DNA of 21,826 nt from a virus. Shown piece by piece: positions 6,302 to 13,347 of this stretch (within the stretch, counting starts at the first letter, position 1; each line of letters opens with the position of its first letter). Both the position numbers and the translations under genes were made by a program. The notes under the pieces are model-generated. The model made no database searches. It was not told where the DNA came from and worked only from the letters and a program-made list of their open reading frames with translations. The DNA lies in IMG/VR virus record IMGVR_UViG_3300048916_000025, positions 1 to 21,826 of that record. One strand, written 5' to 3'.

Positions 6302-6682
6302 ATGACACGCAGAACAGCTTTCAATGGCTCAGCATCAGGTCGTCGTCGTGAGCGTCGCGCAGCGCTCCAGAATGAGATTACGGCAAGCTCAGAAGTAATG
6401 CACCGCCCTACTCTGAGTCGTGCACAGATTCAGGCTAAAGGAACCCACGAAACGCCTAAGCGCATCGAAGACGCTAAGCCGATCTATTTCATAGCGAAGG
6501 ACGCGTTATGGAACTCGGAAGAGAGCAAAATCCAGTACAAGCGCAAGATTGAAGATGCAGCGAATATGTATGCGAAGGAGTTCGGAAACAAAATCCATCA
6601 AATGGAAACCGGCGCTTGCATGCAAGATGTTGCGCTTTTCGCAGCTGGTCATCGTACAAGTAAACAGGTTACCGCGAGGTAG
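6302..6682 (+). CDS. N: N-type antitermination protein
   Basis: The 126-residue basic protein is the first gene of the pL operon. It has an arginine-rich motif near the N-terminus (GRRRERRAALQNE, about residues 13-25) that matches RRRERRAE of lambda N, followed by HRPTLSR, comparable to NRPILS of lambda N. The C-terminal half is longer and different. It should bind the GAAA-loop boxB hairpins and, with Nus factors, make RNA polymerase ignore the terminators downstream. ATG 6302 has an excellent AGGAGG. The frame is open back to a GTG at 6137, but that start would place nutL inside the coding region. Confidence 0.82.
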   Translation: MTRRTAFNGSASGRRRERRAALQNEITASSEVMHRPTLSRAQIQAKGTHETPKRIEDAKPIYFIAKDALWNSEESKIQYKRKIEDAANMYAKEFGNKIHQMETGACMQDVALFAAGHRTSKQVTAR

Positions 6683-6684
6683 TT

Positions 6685-6816
6685 ATGGAAGATGAGGCTG
6701 AATGTGATTTATGCGGAAAGCAATTATGGCTGGAAGTGTATAGCGGAAATGGCGTCGAGGAGCTTTGCTACGAATGCTATCACGACATTTACGATATTGA
6801 TAATGAAGCTGAATAG
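6685..6816 (+). CDS. CxxC mini-protein, probable zinc ribbon
   Basis: This is a 43-residue acidic protein with two Cys pairs, CDLC (residues 7-10) and CYEC (28-31), spaced as in a small zinc ribbon. The ATG at 6685 lies 2 nt after the N stop and has GAGGT upstream, so it is probably coupled to N. I do not recognise the family. The acidic, zinc-binding character suggests a protein-protein adaptor rather than a DNA binder, but this is inference only. Confidence 0.7.
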   Translation: MEDEAECDLCGKQLWLEVYSGNGVEELCYECYHDIYDIDNEAE

Positions 6817-6924
6817 CAGCTGATAGCTAATTCTCTGAGTTAGCTATTAGGTGTAATACCGCACCACATCATCTAAAGGAGACGATAGGTGATGTTCTGA
6901 TTGATACCCCTTGTTGTCTGATTT

Positions 6925-6949
6925 GCCCCGCTAGTCGGGGCTTCTTTTT
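6925..6949 (+). terminator. Intrinsic terminator in the pL operon
   Basis: GCCCCG (6925-6930), loop CTAGT, CGGGGC (6936-6941), then TTCTTTTT. It lies beyond N, like lambda tL1, and would need N antitermination to be passed. Confidence 0.88.
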
Positions 6950-7139
6950 GCATGGAGGAAATATAAAGTACCCAATTCCTGATTCCGAAGATATCGAGTG
7001 GCAACAGGATATGTTGCGAGAAATAGACCGCACACTCGAAACGATAGTTGATGATTTTGAATTAGAAAGCCGAGTGGAAAAATATCTTACAGACGTAATA
7101 GCCAGGGTGGCATCACTGCGGGATTATTCAGGTTACTAG
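6948..7139 (+). CDS. Small acidic protein with uncertain start codon
   Basis: The reading frame encodes YPIPDSEDIEWQQDMLREID and an acidic helical C-terminus ending SLRDYSGY, and is clearly coding in character. The start is odd. A TTG at 6948 sits in the T-run of the preceding terminator with no ribosome site. The good GGAGGA (6954-6959) is followed in frame only by ATA at 6963. The ATG at 6952 is in another frame and stops after four codons. Homologues probably begin MKYPIP, so an ATG-to-ATA start is possible. Function unknown. Confidence 0.6.
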   Translation: MHGGNIKYPIPDSEDIEWQQDMLREIDRTLETIVDDFELESRVEKYLTDVIARVASLRDYSGY

Positions 7140-7159
7140 CCGCCACTGTGCGGCTTTTT
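7139..7159 (+). terminator. Intrinsic terminator
   Basis: GCCGC (7139-7143), loop CACTGT, GCGGC (7150-7154), then TTTTT. It begins at the stop codon of the preceding small gene. Confidence 0.75.
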
Positions 7160-7230
7160 CATAGCTGCATCTGAGTGAGCGTTAATAAGCGCTCAGCCAC
7201 ATGCAATCACAACAAACTAAGGACTATCCC

Positions 7231-7365
7231 ATGATGCACTACAGCCTCGCGGGAAGCGGCGTCATGTCCGCTTTTTATCCCGCTGAATCCGAATTATCCA
7301 AACGTGTTCGCCGTCTTATTCGTGCTGCCCGTAAGCACCTGGAGGGTTTATGTCACCAGTTATAA
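7231..7365 (+). CDS. cIII: CIII (FtsH inhibitor)
   Basis: The 44-residue protein aligns with lambda CIII: MHYSLAG against MQYAIAG, then a PAESELSKRVRRLIRAARKHLE amphipathic helix (about residues 17-38) against PSESLLERITRKLRDGWKRL. Family knowledge: this helix inhibits the FtsH protease and so stabilises CII, favouring lysogeny. AAGGA lies 7 nt before ATG 7231. A 6-bp hairpin (TGAGCG at 7176-7181 with CGCTCA at 7190-7195) lies in the leader. The kil start is inside its last codons. Confidence 0.78.
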   Translation: MMHYSLAGSGVMSAFYPAESELSKRVRRLIRAARKHLEGLCHQL

Positions 7366-7496
7366 ATCACAGCCTGCTCAAAGCAGCGCAAAGCAAAGCG
7401 GTTATCGCTCGTTATCTCGGCGATGGTCGCATGTGGCAAGAGGCTCATGAAGCCATTAAGACCGCAATCAATCATCCGTGGTACCGCAAATCATGA
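7350..7496 (+). CDS. kil: Kil-like cell-division inhibitor
   Basis: The 48-residue protein resembles lambda Kil (47) in its middle part: KAVIARYLGDGRMWQEAHEAIK against FTIATFIGDEKMFREAVDAYK. It follows cIII directly, as in lambda. ATG 7350 has GGAGGG upstream and overlaps cIII in a different frame. Lambda Kil blocks FtsZ ring formation when expressed; the same is inferred here. It ends with an ATGA overlap into the next gene. Confidence 0.78.
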   Translation: MSPVINHSLLKAAQSKAVIARYLGDGRMWQEAHEAIKTAINHPWYRKS

Positions 7497-7612
7497 GCAT
7501 TGCAGATACCTGGTCAGAAGACGCCTTTGTCCGCCTTATGCAGGACATGTTGAAACAGCAGAAAGAGGATGCAGAAGATGCGCCTGACGATGACAGACAA
7601 AACAGAGATTAA
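7493..7612 (+). CDS. Short acidic protein after kil (possible Arf-like position)
   Basis: This is a 39-residue protein beginning MSIADTWSEDAFVRLMQDMLKQQ and ending in a highly acidic, polar tail. It starts in an ATGA overlap with kil and overlaps the next gene. In P22 the small recombination accessory gene arf lies between kil and erf. This ORF occupies the comparable place before recT, but I cannot confirm similarity. Confidence 0.6.
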   Translation: MSIADTWSEDAFVRLMQDMLKQQKEDAEDAPDDDRQNRD

Positions 7613-7886
7613 GCAAATCATCGCGAGCTTTTCCGATAAGGACAATGCAGCGATTGATAAGCAGGTTGAGATGCTGTGCGCGAACATGAGGCCAGTGCTC
7701 AACATGCTGGAAGCGCATAAACCTGACGACCACACAAAAGCAGCTGTGGAATGGCTTGGCGAAGACGACTGCAGTTATCAGGAATTCGCTGGCGAAATTA
7801 TGTGGGACATATTCAGACCACGCGTAGAGGTTGAGTATGCGATCGGCATATTCCTGCGCCGTCATACATTTGGGGAAGCAGCATGA
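7578..7886 (+). CDS. Hypothetical protein upstream of recT
   Basis: This is a protein of about 102 residues (MRLTMTDKTEIKQIIASFS...), mostly helical and acidic, with DDHTKAAVEWLGEDDCSYQEFAGEI in the middle and FLRRHTFGEAA at the end. GAGGA lies about 8 nt before ATG 7578; ATG 7590 is an alternative. It ends in an ATGA overlap with recT, so it is co-translated with it and may help recombination in the way Gam or Abc proteins do. That is inference from position, not similarity. Confidence 0.65.
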   Translation: MRLTMTDKTEIKQIIASFSDKDNAAIDKQVEMLCANMRPVLNMLEAHKPDDHTKAAVEWLGEDDCSYQEFAGEIMWDIFRPRVEVEYAIGIFLRRHTFGEAA

Positions 7887-8785
7887 GCAATATCGTTGAG
7901 TTTGTTAAGCAGCAGGAGCCGCTATTCTGCGGCGCGTTAACTGAGCAGACAGTTACATGGGCTAAGGAAAGCCAGTTTGCAATTCAGTACTTTCAGAAGA
8001 ATGACTTCCTCGCAAAAACCGCCCTATCCAACCCTACCAGCGCACAGAACGCGATTATCAACGTCGCAGCCATTGGCATTACGTTGAACCCGGCAAGCAA
8101 GCTGGCTTATCTGGTTCCTCGTGACGGAATGGTGTGCCTCGATATCAGCTACATGGGATTGCTGCACCTAGCGCAGTCTACAGGTTCCATTAAGTGGGGT
8201 CAGTGCAAATTGGTGTACTCAGCTGACACATATGAATCAAACGGCCTTGATAGCGCTCCTACGCACAAATACAACGCCTTTGGTGAGCGTGGAGAGGTTG
8301 TCGGTGGTTACTGCACCGTTAAGACTGCTGATGGTGACTACCTGACGGAGGAAATGAGCCTGGCAGAAATTAAGGTAGTGGAAGCGACCAGCAAAGCGAA
8401 GAATGGCCCATGGAAAACGTTCTGGGAAGAGATGGCACGTAAGACCATTGTCAAGCGCGCTTCTAAATACTGGCCTAAAGCACAGCGTCTCGATAACGCT
8501 ATTCACCTTCTCAATGAGGATGAAGGCATGCATCAGGAACCAGTGATGCCGCATAAGTCAGAGGAAGATATCCGTGAGGATGAGCGGAAACGCCAGCAGG
8601 AAATCATCGAGCAAGTTCAGGCGCTTTGCGATGATATGGCTCATGCTGAAACCATGGATGACCTTAAGCGGATCTTCGCTGATGCGTATAAACGCACTGC
8701 TGGCATGAAGCTGCAGCAAAACGTGCAAGCAATTTACGCAGAGTGCAAAGCAAAGCTGGAGGTGACCAGTGAGCAAACTGTATGA
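7883..8785 (+). CDS. recT: RecT-family single-strand annealing recombinase
   Basis: The 300-residue protein has the RecT-family core: NPTSAQNAIINVAAIGITLNPA, LVPRDGMVCLDISYMGLLHLA and NGPWKTFWEEMARKTIVKRASKYWP, the last being a conserved late motif. The C-terminal 70 residues are highly charged and helical. It should coat ssDNA and anneal complementary strands during phage recombination. No RecE, lambda Exo or YqaJ-like exonuclease is visible next to it. It overlaps the Gp157-like gene by 17 nt. Confidence 0.93.
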   Translation: MSNIVEFVKQQEPLFCGALTEQTVTWAKESQFAIQYFQKNDFLAKTALSNPTSAQNAIINVAAIGITLNPASKLAYLVPRDGMVCLDISYMGLLHLAQSTGSIKWGQCKLVYSADTYESNGLDSAPTHKYNAFGERGEVVGGYCTVKTADGDYLTEEMSLAEIKVVEATSKAKNGPWKTFWEEMARKTIVKRASKYWPKAQRLDNAIHLLNEDEGMHQEPVMPHKSEEDIREDERKRQQEIIEQVQALCDDMAHAETMDDLKRIFADAYKRTAGMKLQQNVQAIYAECKAKLEVTSEQTV

Positions 8786-9251
8786 GATTGCTAACGATTA
8801 CGCGAAGCTTATGGATGCCGATTTTGAAGCCGACGAGATAGCCGACACATTGGAAGGAATGGAAGGCGAACTTACAGATAAGATTGAGCAATTGCTGGCT
8901 ATCTGTAAGAACGAAACTGGATACGCGGAACGCCTCAAGGAAGAGGCTAAGGCACTCAATGAGCGCGCTGCTGTAATCAACAGCAAGGTCGATAACATCA
9001 TGACCTACATCGCGAATTCGCTTGAGATGATGGGTAAGAAAAAGATTCGTGCTGGCATCCATCAGGTAACGGTTCGTGCGCCTGTCGAGTCGGTAGAAAT
9101 CACAGATGAAGGCTCACTGCCAACTGAGTACGTTGAATACGTAACAACAGTTAAGGCCGACAAGTTAGCCATCAAGCATCAACTCAAGGCCGGTAACACT
9201 ATTCCTGGCGCATCACTCAAGCTCGGAAAGCCAACTCTTCTCATCAAATAA
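8769..9251 (+). CDS. Siphovirus Gp157-family protein
   Basis: The 160-residue protein has an N-terminal coiled-coil region (about residues 1-95, LYEIANDYAKLMD... INSKVDNIMTYIANSLEMMGKKKIRAG) and a C-terminal β part (VTVRAPVESVEI ... IPGASLKLGKPTLLIK). This is the Gp157 pattern (Pfam PF05565, from memory), a family repeatedly found beside phage recombinases and linked to phage resistance in Streptococcus. The start is GTG 8769 with GGAGG upstream, inside the 3' end of recT. Confidence 0.88.
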   Translation: MSKLYEIANDYAKLMDADFEADEIADTLEGMEGELTDKIEQLLAICKNETGYAERLKEEAKALNERAAVINSKVDNIMTYIANSLEMMGKKKIRAGIHQVTVRAPVESVEITDEGSLPTEYVEYVTTVKADKLAIKHQLKAGNTIPGASLKLGKPTLLIK

Positions 9252-9254
9252 CCA

Positions 9255-9563
9255 ATGCGAAAACTAAACGTCACTCCTGAAGAAATGAAGGCGGTGTGCG
9301 GCCGCATGGTCGCGCCCCGCGCAGCAGACCATCTCAGACTTACGTTAGCCCAATTCTATTACCTCGCTCAGAAATACTCGTTATCTACAGCCTGCACACA
9401 GAGCCCATGGAGCCCGAAAGACGAAGAGACGCTAGCTCGACTCTACCGTGATGGCTACCTGCAAAAGGACATAGCCGAAATGATGGGCAGAGGTTACACG
9501 GCTGTCAGGTCAAAGGTCACACAGCTTCGCAAGCGAGACACGAACATGAGGAAAGCAGCATGA
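9255..9563 (+). CDS. Putative HTH (SANT/GcrA-like) DNA-binding protein
   Basis: This is a 102-residue basic protein. The C-terminal half, WSPKDEETLARLYRDGYLQKDIAEMMGRGYTAVRSKVTQLRKR, looks like a Myb/SANT or GcrA-type helix-turn-helix, with the recognition helix at about residues 80-92. ATG 9255 stands 3 nt after the preceding stop, with no strong ribosome site, so reinitiation is likely. It is probably a phage regulator; the target is unknown. Confidence 0.7.
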   Translation: MRKLNVTPEEMKAVCGRMVAPRAADHLRLTLAQFYYLAQKYSLSTACTQSPWSPKDEETLARLYRDGYLQKDIAEMMGRGYTAVRSKVTQLRKRDTNMRKAA

Positions 9564-9742
9564 TCGGAAATTACTACGACCCATTCATCACTCCCAATGA
9601 GTTAATCGCCGGACACCGCTTCAAACCCATCAACGATATCCCACGCGAAGAAATGCTGAAGCGTGACTCATTCGGGAATGCAGAACGTCTAAACAACAAT
9701 CGATACCTGACAGCGTGGTTAAACCAGAGGGCGAAGAAATGA
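9560..9742 (+). CDS. Hypothetical protein, 60 aa
   Basis: This is a small protein MIGNYYDPFITPNELIAGHR... NNRYLTAWLNQRAKK with no family recognised. It overlaps the preceding stop as ATGA, with GAGGA upstream, and overlaps the next start in the same way. The compact overlap on both sides supports it as a real gene of the pL operon. Confidence 0.65.
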   Translation: MIGNYYDPFITPNELIAGHRFKPINDIPREEMLKRDSFGNAERLNNNRYLTAWLNQRAKK

Positions 9743-10344
9743 GCGTGAAACGTTATGCAGCACATACCAATATTGACGATTTCAAATCAGATTGGCATGA
9801 GAGCAAAGATGGTCAGATGGTGAAGCATGAAGACTACGCCGCACTTGAAGCCAGATGCTTAGAACTGGCTGCGGAGAATGCTTATCTGCTAAACGGAGCC
9901 GCACGTGAACTCAACACCTCCTGGATGTTCCATAAGACCATGCTTGGCGCTCAGGCTGCCTTGGTGTGCCTATCACATGGATATCAGGCTGCAGCTCGCG
10001 AATGGCTGGAAGGAACAACGGACGAAGCCGGTGCTGAAATTCCTGATGATATTTCCGTTGGTGAACTGCATGAATGGTTCGAAAGCAATATGGTCAGCAA
10101 TAGCGGCAATAGCGGATTTCTTACCAGAAAAGAGGCCGAATCGGCTATCAGGAAGGAATGCCCGGCGACCGAAGCTTTCCTGGCTGAAGTGCGGGCCAGC
10201 GGCGTGGAGATGTTTGCAGCGCATAAGCGAGAACGACAGCAGGCTCTGCGTAGCCGAAGCATGAGAATGTCTGAAGAAGCCGCTGGTATGGCTGCTGATG
10301 CTGAAGACTTCGCAGACCAAATTCGCAAAGGAGTGCAGTCATGA
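9739..10344 (+). CDS. Accessory early protein of unknown function, 201 aa
   Basis: The protein starts MSVKRYAAHTNIDDFKSDW and contains HEDYAALEARCLELAAENAYL (helical, coiled-coil-like), a central part with EWLEGTTDEAGAEIPDDI, and a charged helical C-terminus rich in Arg, Glu and Met. The 'DYAALEARCxELAAEN' stretch is common in Ea22-type accessory proteins. The ATGA overlap with the preceding gene fixes the start at 9739. The role is unknown; such genes are dispensable pL-operon cargo. Confidence 0.7.
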   Translation: MSVKRYAAHTNIDDFKSDWHESKDGQMVKHEDYAALEARCLELAAENAYLLNGAARELNTSWMFHKTMLGAQAALVCLSHGYQAAAREWLEGTTDEAGAEIPDDISVGELHEWFESNMVSNSGNSGFLTRKEAESAIRKECPATEAFLAEVRASGVEMFAAHKRERQQALRSRSMRMSEEAAGMAADAEDFADQIRKGVQS

Positions 10345-10568
10345 GCAATGAAGCAATGAAAATGGCATTAGCAAAGCAGTTGACGATTGCTCTGCAAAAC
10401 CTAGGTGCTCCAGTCGAATTACTCTGCATTGTTGGGAGCTACGGAGATACACAGGATGACGCTGACGTTCTTGAAATGCTCGAGCAGCATAACCAGCGCG
10501 GAACATGCATGGATGTGATTATCGCGCCTGAATTCACCTGGAAACCAAATTCTGGAGCAGCCCAATGA
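10341..10568 (+). CDS. Hypothetical protein, 75 aa
   Basis: The protein begins MSNEAMKMALAKQLTIALQ and contains PVELLCIVGSYGDTQDDADVLEML. It looks like a small soluble α/β protein. It has ATGA overlaps at both ends and AAAGGAG upstream of the start. No family is recognised. Confidence 0.65.
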   Translation: MSNEAMKMALAKQLTIALQNLGAPVELLCIVGSYGDTQDDADVLEMLEQHNQRGTCMDVIIAPEFTWKPNSGAAQ

Positions 10569-10795
10569 GCAACATCGACAAACCAATGACAAACCGTGAA
10601 CTGGTGGATGCCGCCATTGAACTGGCCGGAGAGTTCTATGCGATGCAGGGCTATTCGCATCGTCCAGGCTTCAAATACTGGCAATCTCCGCACCCGCATG
10701 AGCGTCTGTGCTTTGAAATGGCTTGTGTAGCATTCGAAACTATTCGCGGCTCAGATGTAATGGACGCCGTATCTGATCTGGAGGATGAGGAATGA
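10565..10795 (+). CDS. Hypothetical protein, 76 aa
   Basis: The protein begins MSNIDKPMTNRELVDAAIELAGEFYAM and includes SPHPHERLCFEMACVAFETI. It has four His residues and two Cys near the middle. It is acidic at the C-terminus (DLEDEE). It starts and ends in ATGA overlaps. No family is recognised. Confidence 0.65.
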   Translation: MSNIDKPMTNRELVDAAIELAGEFYAMQGYSHRPGFKYWQSPHPHERLCFEMACVAFETIRGSDVMDAVSDLEDEE

Positions 10796-11142
10796 GCAAC
10801 ATCTACACACTCGCATTACGTAAAGCGGCTGAGAGGGCGCGCGCGGACAACCATACCCAGGATGAATGGTTCCACTATCTGCGCTGCTCAAGTCCAGAAA
10901 CCGTGCTGGCGCTGCTGGATGAGCTGGAAGCCAAAGACAACAGAATCAATCGACTTGAGGCTATTGTTGCTGTTGCAGAGCAGCGCAACGCCCTAATGCG
11001 CGAGTGGAAGCGCGCTCTGAAAGTACCTTGCGACCTCGTTGATGACCAGGTGCCAGTAGTAATTCATGGCATGGTTATTCGCCTTGAGAGGCTCAAAGAG
11101 ATCGAAGAGAAACTTGCCGCCGCAGCCGGTAAAGGAGAGTGA
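10792..11142 (+). CDS. Ea22-like accessory protein
   Basis: The 116-residue protein contains ETVLALLDELEAKDNRINRLE, the coiled-coil signature common to Ead/Ea22-like proteins of lambdoid pL operons, and two further helical stretches. GAGGATGAGGA precedes the ATGA-overlapping start. Ea22 proteins are non-essential and of unknown mechanism; the assignment rests on this motif and location. Confidence 0.65.
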   Translation: MSNIYTLALRKAAERARADNHTQDEWFHYLRCSSPETVLALLDELEAKDNRINRLEAIVAVAEQRNALMREWKRALKVPCDLVDDQVPVVIHGMVIRLERLKEIEEKLAAAAGKGE

Positions 11143-11143
11143 T

Positions 11144-11380
11144 ATGCCTCGTTATATCGCAGTGATTCACGGTTGGCACGTCAGTAGCAATGGCTTTAAC
11201 GTGCATGAACTTAGCGCAACGGACAAGGAATCAGCCTACAGCGAAGCGGTATTGTTGAAGCATAAGCGAGAAAGCACCTTCGACAAATGCGCCTTCACTG
11301 TAGTTGAAATTGCTGACCACGAAAGATTGCCACGCAAGTTGACGATGCGTGAGCGGCTGACAGGGAGGACTAACCCATGA
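11144..11380 (+). CDS. Hypothetical protein, 78 aa
   Basis: The protein begins MPRYIAVIHGWHVSSNGFNVHEL and has ATDKESAYSEAV, KCAFTVVEIADHERLPRKL and a basic tail. It is probably an α/β fold. ATG 11144 has AAGGAGAG upstream and stands 1 nt after the previous stop. No known family is recognised. Confidence 0.68.
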   Translation: MPRYIAVIHGWHVSSNGFNVHELSATDKESAYSEAVLLKHKRESTFDKCAFTVVEIADHERLPRKLTMRERLTGRTNP

Positions 11381-12012
11381 GCACTATTACCAAACAATGG
11401 CTGCAGCATAAAATTGCCGACATGGAAGCTGCCCGCGATGAAATCCCGTTTGGTCTGGACGTAGACGACAGCAACACGCTTGCGGCTCTGCGTATCGCGC
11501 TGGCATCGCGCGAAGCGGAGCCCTACGGATATGTCCATAAAGCAGCTTATGAGCTAGCGGGAAGTTGCGGATTATCGAGCGACCATGAAGCCTATCGAGA
11601 TAGCTCAACTCACATCGCCGTTTACACCACGCCTCCAGCTCCGGCACCTGTGCCTGACCGCTCTGTATTTGAAAAATGGTGGGAATCTGAGCACGGCTCG
11701 CCTCTCGATAGCTGGGATTCATTACGGACAACTGACGGTTATTGTGATGATGGGATTGATGGTCAGTTCGAAGCCTGGAACGCCTGCCGCGCCGCCATGC
11801 TTCAGGGTGACGATGGCAACTCTCCTGTAATTCCGGATGGTTGGGTGGCTTGCAGTGAGCGGATGCCGGAAGTTGGTAGCACAATAATGGTGTTCATGGA
11901 TAAACCTCAACACTCATCCACCGACTATGCCATCGCTACTTTCGACAAGTATGGATTTAGCAGAGCTAAAGTCACCCACTGGCAACCACTGCCTTCACCT
12001 CCAGCCAAATAA
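11377..12012 (+). CDS. Mosaic accessory protein with DUF551-type C-terminus
   Basis: The 211-residue protein appears modular. An Ea22-like N-terminus (KQWLQHKIADMEAARDEIPFG...) is followed by an AYELAGS...SSTHIAVYTTPP stretch, a middle DRSVFEKWWESEHGSPLDSW...FEAWNACRAAML unit, and a C-terminal DGWVACSERMPEVGSTIMVF...KVTHWQPLPSPP, which is the DUF551 pattern. Each unit is known from separate lambdoid accessory proteins, so this looks like a fusion product of module shuffling. Function unknown. Confidence 0.72.
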   Translation: MSTITKQWLQHKIADMEAARDEIPFGLDVDDSNTLAALRIALASREAEPYGYVHKAAYELAGSCGLSSDHEAYRDSSTHIAVYTTPPAPAPVPDRSVFEKWWESEHGSPLDSWDSLRTTDGYCDDGIDGQFEAWNACRAAMLQGDDGNSPVIPDGWVACSERMPEVGSTIMVFMDKPQHSSTDYAIATFDKYGFSRAKVTHWQPLPSPPAK

Positions 12013-12013
12013 C

Positions 12014-12040
12014 AAACCCGCACATCGCGGGTTTTTCTTT
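12014..12040 (+). terminator. Intrinsic terminator
   Basis: AAACCCGC (12014-12021), loop ACATC, GCGGGTTT (12027-12034), then TTCTTT. The stem resembles the one after cI. Confidence 0.85.
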
Positions 12041-12053
12041 ATCCGGAGTCACC

Positions 12054-12170
12054 ATGCACGCCAATCCAATTATCTGGATCATAGTCGGAGTTATGGCTCT
12101 GAGCGCTATCTCTTCACTCATTCACATGTCAGAGGGCTTGTTATGGCTAAATTTGCTGTGGGCGCGTTAA
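12054..12170 (+). CDS. Small single-pass membrane protein, 38 aa
   Basis: ATG 12054 follows CCGGAGTCACC. The 38-residue product is almost entirely hydrophobic (IIWIIVGVMALSAISSLI, then LLWLNLLWA), so it is likely an inner-membrane peptide. Its last 28 nt overlap the next gene in another frame. No function is known. Confidence 0.55.
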   Translation: MHANPIIWIIVGVMALSAISSLIHMSEGLLWLNLLWAR

Positions 12171-12349
12171 CGGAAGAGCAGCCATTCAAGGCAGGAGATA
12201 TTGTCTGCCAGCGATACGGATATCTACGTGAGGAGTATTTCAGAGTGGTTGAAGCGCATTCTAATGGCGCGCTGGATGTAAGAGGGAAAGGTGGTCGAAG
12301 GTTTGGGTTAACGGCTCGGTTCTGCTTCTTAAAGTACCGACTCAAGTAG
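12143..12349 (+). CDS. Hypothetical protein, 68 aa (SH3-like β protein)
   Basis: The protein begins MAKFAVGALTEEQPFKAGDIVCQRYGY and continues YFRVVEAHSNGALDVRGKGGRRFGLTARF. Its alternating β-pattern (KAGDIV..., FRVVEA, ALDVRG) suggests a small β-barrel. ATG 12143 has AGAGGG upstream. A much longer in-frame opening exists back to 11927 but lies over the preceding gene. Function unknown. Confidence 0.65.
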   Translation: MAKFAVGALTEEQPFKAGDIVCQRYGYLREEYFRVVEAHSNGALDVRGKGGRRFGLTARFCFLKYRLK

Positions 12350-12380
12350 ATGTATAAGAAATTAGCGTAAGGAGATGAAT

Positions 12381-12923
12381 GTGAAACTTATTGATATTTT
12401 GCTGCGGGAATTGCCTGATTTGGGCGGTTGGCCTCCTAGCACAGAAAGCTTATATCAAAACGCTAAAGGCCGCCTTGTTGGTACGCAGGGGTGCATTGTT
12501 AATACTGTGGATATGAAATTGAGCGTTGTAGCTGAGGATACACACAGATCAGTGACGCGCCAGCAATACGAAGCTGCACTTATAGCCAGCAAGACAGAAT
12601 GGGATGGCGAGGGATTGCCTCCTGTGGGCTGTCGCGTAGAAGCCAGTTACGGCGGCGAGTGGGTGGAGGCTATCGTTGCTTACACTGACAGACCTGAATC
12701 TCATGGTGATGCAGTAGCATGGAAGGAGGTGCTCGTATTTGACTGCAAGACAACTCGACCTTTCTGGGCTGATGAATTCCGCCCTATCCGCTCAGAAGCA
12801 GATAAGAAGAAAGAGGCGGCGATATTCGCCATTGCAGAGCTATGCCGAGGGTCAGCAAGCAATGGGCACTCAGCAGAACTTATCTACGACGCTATCAAGT
12901 CAGGAAAAATCGTAATCGACTAG
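12381..12923 (+). CDS. Hypothetical accessory protein, about 180 aa
   Basis: The protein begins MKLIDILLRELPDLGGWPPST, a common opening of accessory proteins in lambdoid pL operons (ILLREL..GGWP). Two related-looking parts follow: TEWDGEGLPPVGCRVEASYGGEWVEA and CKTTRPFWADEFRPIRSEADKKKEAAI. AAGGAG lies 6 nt before GTG 12381, which I prefer; ATG 12375 is directly against the ribosome site. Function unknown. Confidence 0.7.
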   Translation: MKLIDILLRELPDLGGWPPSTESLYQNAKGRLVGTQGCIVNTVDMKLSVVAEDTHRSVTRQQYEAALIASKTEWDGEGLPPVGCRVEASYGGEWVEAIVAYTDRPESHGDAVAWKEVLVFDCKTTRPFWADEFRPIRSEADKKKEAAIFAIAELCRGSASNGHSAELIYDAIKSGKIVID

Positions 12924-12924
12924 A

Positions 12925-12945
12925 CCGCCGCAATGGCGGTTTTTT
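12925..12945 (+). terminator. Intrinsic terminator
   Basis: CCGCC (12925-12929), loop GCAAT, GGCGG (12935-12939), then TTTTTT, starting 2 nt after the stop codon. Confidence 0.85.
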
Positions 12946-12959
12946 ATTGGAGATAGATA

Positions 12960-13298
12960 ATGAATAAACCAACCATTGCTCGCTTCCGTGAATTCTGCAA
13001 GAAACATGGCGATCTGACCTTGGAATATAAGCCAGTAGATTGCGGTTCCTGGCGTGGAGTCTATGCGGAGCCTTGCATTTTTGTTAACAGCGAAGAAGGA
13101 AAACTGTCCGACTTTATCCCATACCTTGACCGGCTTGTTAGTGGCGAGGAGTTTTATGGATACAAAGGAGGTGAATACACATACAGAGAGGATGATGACA
13201 TCAACGTAGAGGGAGATCGAAGCTCATATTACGGCGATGAGAGCATGATTTTCAATGTACTCCAGACCATCAAAGCAATAGATGACCCACTCTTATAG
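12960..13298 (+). CDS. Hypothetical acidic protein, 112 aa
   Basis: The protein begins MNKPTIARFREFCKKHGDL and is rich in Tyr and acidic residues (EFYGYKGGEYTYREDDDINVEG). Intrinsic terminators lie on both sides (12925 and 13398), so it is a self-contained cassette in the operon. GGAG lies upstream of ATG 12960. No family is recognised. Confidence 0.68.
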   Translation: MNKPTIARFREFCKKHGDLTLEYKPVDCGSWRGVYAEPCIFVNSEEGKLSDFIPYLDRLVSGEEFYGYKGGEYTYREDDDINVEGDRSSYYGDESMIFNVLQTIKAIDDPLL

Positions 13299-13347
13299 AC
13301 CTTATGATTGCATCTGATAAATGGGAATCAATTGTGTAGCAGTAACC

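Noticed and set aside
9905-10328. Several long open frames on both strands across this gene
   Set aside because: They overlap the well-supported 9739-10344 gene, have no ribosome sites or recognisable protein features, and break the ATGA overlap chain.
11927-12142. Long N-terminal extension of the 68-aa protein
   Set aside because: The extension runs over the preceding gene and a terminator, is unlike a natural protein, and a ribosome site supports ATG 12143.
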